Below, piece by piece: positions 32,554 to 40,594 of a stretch of 64,000 nucleotides of DNA (position 1 is the stretch's first letter; each line of letters begins with the position of its first letter). Source of the DNA: Aphanomyces cochlioides (lineage: Eukaryota; Oomycota; Saprolegniomycetes; Saprolegniales; Verrucalvaceae); contig JAHQRK010000001.1 of assembly GCA_019828595.1 (NCBI GenBank), positions 2,046,001 to 2,110,000 on the forward strand. Reading direction: 5' to 3'. The translations under genes and the position numbers were made by a program. Below the pieces are notes generated by a model, which ran no database searches, had not been told where the DNA came from, and was given only the letters and a program-made list of their open reading frames with translations.

Positions 32554-33989
32554 GTGCCATATCTACTTATGCTAACCGAACCATCGCGCTTGAGCTCTCG
32601 GGGCCCAACGCGTCGACATGGCAAACGAAACCTCCAACACGACGAACGACTTGCCATCTACGAAACTCTTCTGGCTTGTAGTTCAGGGGGTGTTTTGCCA
32701 CATGGGATATTCACCACACTAGCGAGCAAGTACTCATGCCACTGGCAGACAATATCTCGCATCTGGGCTAGAGCTAGGCTCTCTTTACGTGAAGGCTCTC
32801 GGACCGCCGACATCAGCGCAAAAATTAAAGGTAAAACCTTCATAAAATTATATTTATGGAGAATTTATTAAAATATAAGGGTATCATTTTCTAAAGGTTT
32901 ACTGGAATAGGGAATTCTGGTCGAAAGAAGAAACGAACCACGGAGCAAATCACAGAAGCTGTCAAGTCCGTCGCACTCGAAGACCGGCAGACCACGCGGA
33001 CCATGGCAGAGCAATCCCACATTCCCAAGACCACGTTGATACGCTTCATGAAATAAGAACAAAGCCTGAAGGCTAAGTCAAGTCACACGAAGCCCTACTT
33101 GAGCGATGCCAACAAGATCCAGCGTATGAACCATGCTCTCTCCTTTCTTCGGCCTTCGTCTCGTTCGAACCACATCTTCAGCAGCATGTACAATGTTGTA
33201 CATGTTGACGAGAAGTGGTTCTACGTCACGAAGGTCAAGAAGAGGTTCTATGTGTTTGCAGACGAAGTCCTCCCAAAACGATGCGCGAAGTCCAAGCACT
33301 TTGTCACGAAAGTGATTCTCGCCGCTGTGTCCCGTCCCCATTATGGCCACCACAATGAATGCATGTTCGACGGCAAGCTTGGCGTGTGGCCTTTTGTCGA
33401 GAAGGTCGTTGCCAAGCGTGCAAGCAAAAATCGGTCGAAAGGAACGGTTTTGACACAGCCACAGACCGTGACGTCCGACGTCTACAAGAGCATGATATTG
33501 TCAAAAGTGATTCCTGCAATCCAAACTAAGATTCCAAGAGATGCGCTATCTAGAACAATCTTTTTACAACAAGACAACGCAAGCCCACATCGTCGTGTTA
33601 CAACGACATTTCTTGTCGAGAATGGAATTTCGGGCATTGAAACAACATCACAGCCTCCAAATAGCCCAGATTGTAATGTTCTAGATTTAGGATTTTTTAA
33701 CTCTATTCAAAGTCTGCAAAATAGTAAGCGTACTCGTACTATCGATGAGCTTATCGATGCTGTAGAAAGCTCATTCAATGAGCTGCCTTCCAGTACTCTT
33801 TCAAAAACTTTTATTACCTTGCAGAAGGTAATGGAAAAGGCGTTAGAGGCTAAGGGCGGTAATGATTTCCAACTGCCTCACATGAAGAAAGACGCTTCAA
33901 TCAAGGATTTGTCAACCTTTAATGTGATTTGCGATCCACTCACCCTTGAAAGCGCTCGAAGGCACCTTGATGGCGTCGAATCTCCTTGA
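32554..33989 (+). pseudogene. Mariner/IS630-Tc1-type transposase with one intron and one nonsense codon
   Basis: Exon 1 (32554-32830) encodes an HTH-like N-terminus with LASKYSCHWQTISRIWARAR. An 80-nt GT-AG intron (32831-32910) keeps frame into exon 2, which runs to 33989. The catalytic domain has HVDEKWFYVT (first Asp), LQQDNASPH (second Asp) and SPDCNVLDLGFF (third Asp), with about 36 residues between the last two, so a DDD rather than DDE triad. A TAA at 33054-33056 interrupts the linker between the DNA-binding and catalytic parts; everything after it is open. This suggests a recently inactivated element. Confidence 0.8.
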
Positions 33990-34659
33990 ATAAGAATCCA
34001 AAATATAAATGCAGTTTTTCATTATAATTTCCGCAAGGAATATTAGATTTCGAGGCTCAATACAAATTTTAGTATATTTCCACCGCGATCGCATACTTTA
34101 ATCAAGATAAATTACCTTGCAATCATTTTGGACCAGAGTAGTATACGAATACAGTCAATTAAGGCAAAAACAAAACTGTAGGAGTCATAAATAATGATGA
34201 CGGATGTGATCTCCACATCTTCGCCACAACTTCATAACCCTATAAACTTTTGACGTTGCCAAAGTCTAAAAGAAATCTCGCATCCCCCTCTACATGTTGA
34301 ACAGTAGGTAGTAGAGCAATAATCTATTGAATCAGCACCACGCACAATAAACACCCTCTACAAGGTACATGACTCATTCACTTAGATTGCAGCACATGAG
34401 TTCGATGTGTCAATATTTCTTTTGTATAGCCGGAGTGAGAAACGGCACAGAACAACGAGAGACAGAAAAGGAAAACTTTCGATTACAGTTAGCACGAAGG
34501 AGGACTAGGCATGATAGTACTGCTGGTATGTGCTTCTGGAATATCTTCTTGAGGTTCATGTTGTGTTTTCGTCAAGTCAATCCATTATATTAACGTCCAA
34601 TCATATTGCGTCATTCGGTGTGATAGGAATCATATCACAGTTGCAGTCATTATATACAT

Positions 34660-34880
34660 CTGCTGCATCTATGATAAAAACATGATCTTTTTGCATCAGA
34701 GTGTGATAGGAAATCTATCACAGTTGCCTGGAAAACATTTTCAAAACAAGTTTTTGACTTGATTTCAGTATACAGATCTAAAATGTGCAAAATTCTGAGC
34801 AACTGTGATAGAGATTCTATCACGGCTTTTCAACAAGCAAATATTGGCAGATATGAAGCTTCATTTAGTCGCCAGCATGA
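34660..34880 (+). repeat. Direct repeat A, right copy
   Basis: Matches 31889-32111 with a handful of changes. It ends exactly where the CRESS-virus-like sequence begins (34881). A further palindrome, TGTGATAGGAATCATATCACA, lies just before it at about 34619-34640. Confidence 0.9.
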
Positions 34881-34925
34881 CCAACTTTGCTCTACAACGT
34901 GTTGCTTAACCATAATACATTTTGC

Positions 34926-35099
34926 ATGGTATCCACCAGATCTCGCAGAGGACGTCCATTGCCAGCGCCTAGACTTCCAAATGCTCGCCGACCTTCTTAC
35001 TCTGATAATGACAATTGCCATCGTCATCGTTTGCCAGACCGAAAACCAAAGAGCGTACAAGTTACAACGAATCATAGAAGGAACCCTGTTAGAACTTAA
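34926..35099 (+). CDS. Small basic viral-unit protein, duplicated at 38379-38552
   Basis: 57 residues starting MVSTRSRRGRPLPAPRLPNA, rich in Arg, Pro and Asn. The identical frame is present in the second copy. It overlaps a hydrophobic frame, so which of the two is translated is unclear. A nucleic-acid-binding role would suit the charge but is inference. Confidence 0.35.
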   Translation: MVSTRSRRGRPLPAPRLPNARRPSYSDNDNCHRHRLPDRKPKSVQVTTNHRRNPVRT

Positions 35100-35287
35100 C
35101 TAACTATACTTCTTCAGTAGTCGCATCGTCCTCTTCTACTTCTTCGCTGGTCTCTTCCGTTTTTTTCAATCGTTCGAATCTGTTTGCGGGATAGCGCGCA
35201 ACTTACATAACACGCCATTCTTCTTGGCAATCGCTTGGAATCTCTTGTTTTGATTGTTGACATGAGAGAGCAGGCGCATAGCGTGGT

Positions 35288-35560
35288 TTAGACTGCTTCG
35301 AAGATGGTTGTTTTTCTTCTCCAATTGTTGTACTCCATACGCATGACATTGATGCGGCTCTCCAATCGAATCCGCTGTTGATTAAAATGGTCACCAAGAT
35401 TGAGACTCTCGGTCAAGACAGCAGTGTACTTACGACAGAGATCCTCATAAGCCGTACGAATACGGTTGTTCTCACATTCGAAGGCATGGCTCTCGCACAT
35501 CATGTATTCCCCGAGTGGACCAAGACTCTGGTCCCAGGCTGTACGTGATGGATGCGGCAT
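35288..35560 (-). CDS. Antisense coiled-coil frame of the viral unit, left copy
   Basis: 90 residues on the minus strand beginning MPHPSRTAWDQSLGPLGEYM, with an amphipathic helical C-terminal half. It is conserved intact in both copies of the redundancy, with one base change. It is transcribed towards rep's opposite side, as ambisense CRESS genomes often are. The function is unknown. Confidence 0.45.
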   Translation of the reverse strand: MPHPSRTAWDQSLGPLGEYMMCESHAFECENNRIRTAYEDLCRKYTAVLTESLNLGDHFNQQRIRLESRINVMRMEYNNWRRKTTIFEAV

Positions 35561-35656
35561 GTTTCGAAATATCTGCTTTTAGTAACAACTGTCAGTCCTA
35601 CATGGGTCTATCTATCATAGGGTTCCATAGACCAGATGTCTGTCACACACCTTGTA

Positions 35657-35744
35657 AACTTTATGGTTCGATATTATAAGGTTGTACGGTAAAGACTACG
35701 CTTATTCTTTGCCGTACAACCTTATAATATCGAACCATAAAGTT
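35657..35744. repeat. Large perfect-stem hairpin, candidate replication origin
   Basis: Two arms of about 39 nt are complementary except for one G-T pair and flank a loop of about 8-10 nt reading CTACGCTTAT. It sits about 30 bp upstream of rep, where CRESS genomes carry their nicking hairpin. The loop does not show the canonical NANTATTAC nonamer on either strand. In the second copy (39111-39163) only the left arm and loop survive; the insertion ends there. Confidence 0.75.
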
Positions 35745-35776
35745 ATAGAGAAGAAAGAATCCATGGATACTCACGT

Positions 35777-37046
35777 ATGACACAAAATGGACGATCGCAC
35801 CCGTTACCATTTCCAAAAATGACCCAACGAACACCAATTGAAGAACAACACGTGCCAACAATGGACATGGAAGAGAAGACCGCTACCGTGAAAGAGTTTG
35901 ATCGGCAATGGGACTGCCGTTTCAACATCAACTCGGAAGACTACCTGATGATGCTAGTTGCAGCAATTGAAGAGCACTACGCTGAAGGAAAAATCCGATA
36001 TGTACTTGTGAGCGGAATCGAAGTTGGGACAAAACCTCAACATACGGACTACCAAGTTGAACATGTGCACGTTGCACTCATCCTCCACGATCTTATGACT
36101 GCTATGGCCATCTTGAAGAAATGGGGAATCAATCTGTCTTTGGGTTATTATCTCAAACCAAGGAATCGCTCTTTGCCCTACAAGGGTTGGAGAGATCACC
36201 ATTTGAAAGAGTTTTCGAAGAAAGATCCGACTGCGTTAATGACATTGGAACGTGGAACTCTACCTGAAGATCTCAAGCGATCGGGAACGGCCCTCAGGAG
36301 CGAAGCAGAGAAGAGAATGAAGGTCGACGATGTTATTCGTGAAATGAGAACTTTGATCGAGGCTGGCAAGGAAGATGAAGCATTCAAGACGTACCCAAGA
36401 AACTTCCTTATGTATGGAGAAAAACTGAAGTCTATGGTGAACCAACGGAAGAAGACGTTCTTTGGAAAGCATATCGACCCTCACATTTGGCTGTTTGGAC
36501 AACCTGGTACTGGGAAAACCTCGATCCTCAAGTTTCTGTATCCTCACATTTTACAAGAAAGACCTTGCCAATCGATTTTGGGACTTATACAACGAGTCAC
36601 AATTTAGTCACGTTATTCTCGAAGACTTGGACAGTGTGGTTATTGACAAGCTCGGGGTACAATGGCTCAAGACAATCTGTGATGAAGCAGGCTTTGCTAT
36701 CGACCAAAAATACAAGACACCTCAATTGACACGAGCAACGAGTCTTGTATCGTCAAACCAAACGATTAACCAATTGATTGATGGTTTGGATGAAACCAAG
36801 TGCATCGAGGATACCAAGCGTGCCATTCGTCGACGTTTCTTTCAACTGCGTGTAGATGACCTCTATCGTATATTGGGCATCGCCTTGATTCCAGAGTATG
36901 AAAGGAAGCAATTGAAGCGTGCTGGCAACGAAGACTTCTCGAAGCTGTTTATGTCCTACAATTATGCGTTGGACTGCCCCACAGGAGAACCTCTAAAGGA
37001 ACCGGAGTCCTATCAGCAATTGATTCGAGATTTCTATTTCAAATAA
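35777..37046 (+). pseudogene. rep: CRESS-type replication-associated protein (Rep), frame-broken
   Basis: Two overlapping frames (35777-36607 and 36462-37046) make up one Rep of about 420 residues. The HUH endonuclease part shows a motif-1-like CRFNIN, the HUH motif VEHVHVAL and a motif-3 YYLKP with the nicking Tyr. The superfamily-3 helicase part shows Walker A GQPGTGKTS, Walker B HVILEDLD and motif C VSSNQ. The break is a one-base frame change between about 36545 and 36565, just after Walker A. Rep would nick the hairpin and start rolling-circle replication. As it stands, only the endonuclease and Walker A part would be made. Confidence 0.82.
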
Positions 37047-37068
37047 TGGAGTCATTTTTGTTTTTTCC

Positions 37069-37335
37069 ATGGTCTTCGTAGATAATGCATACGTCAGAGG
37101 AAGAGAACTCGAGCAACGCTTACGTCGAAACCATCAGTTGCGTGAAGCAGAGAGAAGACGTCCAGGTATGATCGGTACAGCCGTAATGCTAATGGAGATT
37201 GCGAATCGAAACGGTTACGACGTGCCATACATCCTTGGAGGATTAGCCACGGCAGGATACCAGTTACGAGTGGCGTCGCAAGCGTCATTTCACAAGTTGC
37301 TACGAGGTACGCATGTCAGCTTGGGTCGGTTCTGA
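37069..37335 (+). CDS. Small frame between rep and capsid
   Basis: 88 residues, Arg-rich at the start and with a Gly/Ala hydrophobic stretch (VPYILGGLATAGYQL). It overlaps the capsid frame by 23 bp in another register. It could be a separate product or the N-terminus of the capsid protein joined by frameshift or splicing. No family is recognised. Confidence 0.4.
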   Translation: MVFVDNAYVRGRELEQRLRRNHQLREAERRRPGMIGTAVMLMEIANRNGYDVPYILGGLATAGYQLRVASQASFHKLLRGTHVSLGRF

Positions 37336-38362
37336 AGTATGGCGAAGATCTCAGCAAACTCTCCAAGCCCGTCAGGCTGCACAACCTGTGGCAGCTCCAC
37401 CACAACGACTACGAGGAAGCCAAGGCACTCCAGGAAACCCCGCATCCGTCCCACCAGACGACGACGACGCTGGAACGAGTGAAGATGTGGACATGGCTTT
37501 GGGTGTATCCTTTGCGTCAGCTACAGGGAACGGACGAGTTGGAAGAACCGATGGCAGCGAGACATCAGTGGATCCTTTCAGTAGCGTCCGTCTACGTCCA
37601 TTTATGGATACCCAGAACTCTCAGCATCCTTTCTACATGACTGGATCGGTTACTCTCGACACCTCCACGGGTACTGGTGCCGTCAAGGAAGTTGGCTTTC
37701 GACTAAACTCCATATTCGACGTTCGCAATGACCCTGGCTACACAGCTGACCCCACTCCGGCTGCAGATGTTGCAGATGCTGCTGGCAGTATCGACCTTGT
37801 CATTATGCGCGATTTTTGGGCTTCCATCTACCGTTATTGGACTGTGGTTCATTCCAAACATCGTATTCGTGTATGGACTCAAAATACTGATGACCAAGAA
37901 GCAGATATTTGGAATTATCATCATGGTCAACAAGCTCCTCCCTTGGTCAGCTCTACCTCCAACTCAGTCATCTACTCGAAGTACCGACGTTTACACCGTC
38001 ATGCACACTACAAGACTCTTCAAGGACATGCCTCGACATCTACCGAAAAAGATCTATTCAAACGCGAAGTTGTCTTTGAAGGAGAGTACAGAATGGGCAA
38101 CGAAACAGTGGTGAACGATGTTTCAGAAGACGAATACAAGTAGACTTGGCACCGAATCAACGAAGTACCAAGCCTTTTCGAACGATGCTCAGTTATCTTT
38201 CAACGAAGCGAGCGTAGCGCCAAGCCCACAAATTTTGTACTCTATTGGGATGTTGAGATTGTGTATGACGTGCAATGGAAAGACCTTCTCAGCAAGTTTC
38301 AATACATGGAACCCGACGCAAGCTTCTCTGTGGCCAACTTTACTCTACAACGTGTTGCTTAA
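37313..38362 (+). pseudogene. Putative viral capsid protein with an internal stop
   Basis: 349 codons. The N-terminus is Gln/Arg/Pro-rich and then acidic (PDDDDAGTSEDVDMAL). It is followed by a beta-rich-looking core with alternating hydrophobic strands (PFYMTGSVTLDTSTGTGAVK, DLVIMRDFWASIYRYW, HKIRVW-type strand). A TAG at 38141-38143 interrupts the frame, which stays open after it to TAA at 38360. The capsid call rests on position downstream of rep, size and strand-rich pattern, not on a recognised motif. The left viral copy starts within its final codons. Confidence 0.6.
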
Positions 38363-39163
38363 CCATAATACATTTTGCATGGTATCCACCAGATCTCGCA
38401 GAGGACGTCCATTGCCAGCGCCTAGACTTCCAAATGCTCGCCGACCTTCTTACTCTGATAATGACAATTGCCATCGTCATCGTTTGCCAGACCGAAAACC
38501 AAAGAGCGTACAAGTTACAACGAATCGTAGAAGGAACCCTGTTAGAACTTAACTAACTATACTTCTTCAGTAGTCGCATCGTCCTCTTCTACTTCTTCGC
38601 TGGTCTCTTCCGTTTTTTTCAATCGTTCGAATCTGTTTGCGGGATAGCGCGCAACTTACATAACACGCCATTCTTCTTGGCAATCGCTTGGAATCTCTTG
38701 TTTTGATTGTTGACATGAGAGAGCAGGCGCATAGCGTGGTTTAGACTGCTTCGAAGATGGTTGTTTTTCTTCTCCAATTGTTGTACTCCATACGCATGAC
38801 ATTGATGCGGCTCTCCAATCGAATCCGCTGTTGATTAAAATGGTCACCAAGATTGAGACTCTCGGTCAAGACAGCAGTGTACTTACGACAGAGATCCTCA
38901 TAAGCCGTACGAATACGGTTGTTCTCACATTCGAAGGCATAGCTCTCGCACATCATGTATTCCCCGAGTGGACCAAGACTCTGGTCCCAGGCTGTACGTG
39001 ATGGATGCGGCATGTTTCGAAATATCTGCTTTTAGTAACAACTGTCAGTCCTACATGGGTCTATCTATCATAGGGTTCCATAGACCAGATGTCTGTCACA
39101 CACCTTGTAAACTTTATGGTTCGATATTATAAGGTTGTACGGTAAAGAATACGCTTATTCTTT
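38334..39163 (+). repeat. Terminal redundancy of the viral unit, right copy
   Basis: Repeats 34881-35710 and ends inside the hairpin, three bases after the loop's flanking CTTATTC. It carries second copies of the basic frame (38379-38552) and the antisense coiled-coil frame. Confidence 0.92.
38741..39013 (-). CDS. Antisense coiled-coil frame of the viral unit, right copy
   Basis: 90 residues, identical to the 35288-35560 copy except for one residue (His to Tyr near position 25). Function unknown. Confidence 0.45.
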   Translation of the reverse strand: MPHPSRTAWDQSLGPLGEYMMCESYAFECENNRIRTAYEDLCRKYTAVLTESLNLGDHFNQQRIRLESRINVMRMEYNNWRRKTTIFEAV

Positions 39164-39680
39164 TTATCGCTGGTATTAATATATGGTGGTAGTGGTAACA
39201 GATGGTAGCTGAATGAGCTCATCCTGAGCTTGGATAAAAAAACGACCTAGAAAACCCTCACTTCCCATACGATTCAAAGCTTGATATTTTAGGACAAGGT
39301 ACTTAGGAACACTTCATGAGGATATCAGTCGAGAAACATCAACTTTTGTCATGTCTTCTTTGGTTTTTTCAACGTCAAAGTCGGAGTTTTTAGAAGCTTC
39401 TTTTAACTTTACATTAAAAAACCCACATTCAAACCATTTCAATCCTGGATTTCATTGTTCTCAACTGTAGACTGTACTTATAGCTGTAAGTTTCAACGAA
39501 AAGCAATCGCAAGTGGAAACGTCTTTGTTAGTTTTTTAAGCGACAATTCAGACATTTTGGAACTTAAAGAAACTTTTGTAAATGTTGTATACACCAACAA
39601 TCATGTAATTTAAAAAAGTTTTGAGCAATATTTTTTTTAAAATAATGGCGTATTTTTTTTAAATTGTTGATTTCCCGCAT
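39164..39680. other. Non-coding AT-rich right flank of the island
   Basis: Poly-A/T runs and no open frame. It ends in the right-hand terminal inverted repeat (TTTCCCGCAT at 39671-39680). Confidence 0.5.
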
Positions 39681-39689
39681 CTCCCAGCA

Positions 39690-40480
39690 GACAGACTCAT
39701 GTGAACATAGGACGCTCTCCTCCGACCTTCACAGTCACTCGGTCAAGCGTGCAGCGCAAACGCGCGCAAAATCGCCTCAAAGCCTCCATTCACAAGATGC
39801 GATCTGGACGGGATGTCGGGCAAGTCATTGTGATGGAAATTGTGCTTCTCCGTTGAGTTATTCCCTTTGAATGTGGTTTCCTCTCCCAGATCATCTTGTT
39901 CGGACAAGCGCGCGAAGCTGACGCATCTGCTGCGGTACGTTGCACTTGAGTAAAGAAAAATCGAAAGATCGCATTGACGAGCGTATTGCAGTGCAAGACA
40001 AGTCTGCGTTCCGTCAGTGTCTATCATCGACTCTCGTGTCTGTTGGAATTCGCGACAGTCATGTTGCGAAGACCATGTCGCTGTACTGTGTACATTTGTG
40101 AATCTGCGCTGAAGATCATCATCTACCGTGGGATTCCATCGACGAAAGAGCCACCATTGTCAAGACCCATGCAGCTTCCAAGCGTTTAAACCTTGTCGGA
40201 AGCGACTAGCACTCACGGACCCCCTCATGCTGAATATCGTGGAAGTATCGAGGGGCGTCAAGTCTTTCTTTAGACGGTCGCGAAAGGAAGCAACGTCCCA
40301 CCTTATCTTTGAGAAGATCGTCCTTGTGGGTCCCAGGATTGTCAACCGTCCATTTCTCCTTGGAATCTTGCCCTTCAAACGAGGGTAAGTAAAGCTCAAT
40401 CTCCCATTCCCAACAGAAAGTGTAGCTCAGAAGCGTCTCGATCTCGATCCCCTTCCATGAAGATGCTTGACACGTGACAC
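39690..40480 (-). pseudogene. Remnant of the companion gene, unit 3
   Basis: A minus-strand frame reading WEWEIELYLPSFEGQDSKEK and HDIQHEG (40200-40450), then out-of-frame pieces down to about 39740. The nucleotide sequence is recognisably similar to 18640-19150. It marks the original right border of the tandem SDR array before the insertions. The family is unknown. Confidence 0.45.
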
Positions 40481-40594
40481 CGCCGTTTCTTCTTTGTCGA
40501 GCTTGGTCTAAATATACGACAGCAGCAATGGTCCTATAAATAACGCCAACATGGGCAAGAAGCGTAACCTCTGAAACACCCAAAAGACATCGAC

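Larger units (their letters stand above)
34881..35710 (+). repeat. Terminal redundancy of the viral unit, left copy
   Basis: Same orientation and about 99.5 percent identical by eye to 38334-39163. Changes are visible near 34889, 35070, 35488 and 35696. Confidence 0.92.
34881..39163 (+). mobile_element. Integrated CRESS-DNA-virus-like genome, about 1.24 unit lengths
   Basis: Positions 34881-35710 and 38334-39163 are the same 830 bp with only four visible differences, offset by 3,453 bp. One circular genome of 3,453 bp is therefore present with terminal redundancy. The circular order is hairpin, rep, small frame, putative capsid, small basic frame and antisense frame. The left junction falls within the last codons of the capsid frame, and the right junction just past the hairpin loop. 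Rep and capsid frames are each interrupted once. Assignment to CRESS-DNA viruses rests on the HUH and superfamily-3 helicase motifs in Rep and the compact layout. The closest viral family was not determined. Confidence 0.8.
31578..39680. mobile_element. AT-rich island bounded by imperfect terminal inverted repeats
   Basis: The left end begins ATGCGGGAATTCACGACTTT, and the reverse complement of the right end begins ATGCGGGAAATCAACAATTT. Both are followed by A/T runs. Host-like sequence with duplicated SDR-unit similarity lies on both outer sides. The interior is much more AT-rich than the rest of the window. It carries a mariner-like transposase, short palindromes and the CRESS-virus-like insertion. 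No clear target duplication is visible (TA on the left against TC on the right), so the boundary call is tentative. Confidence 0.45.
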
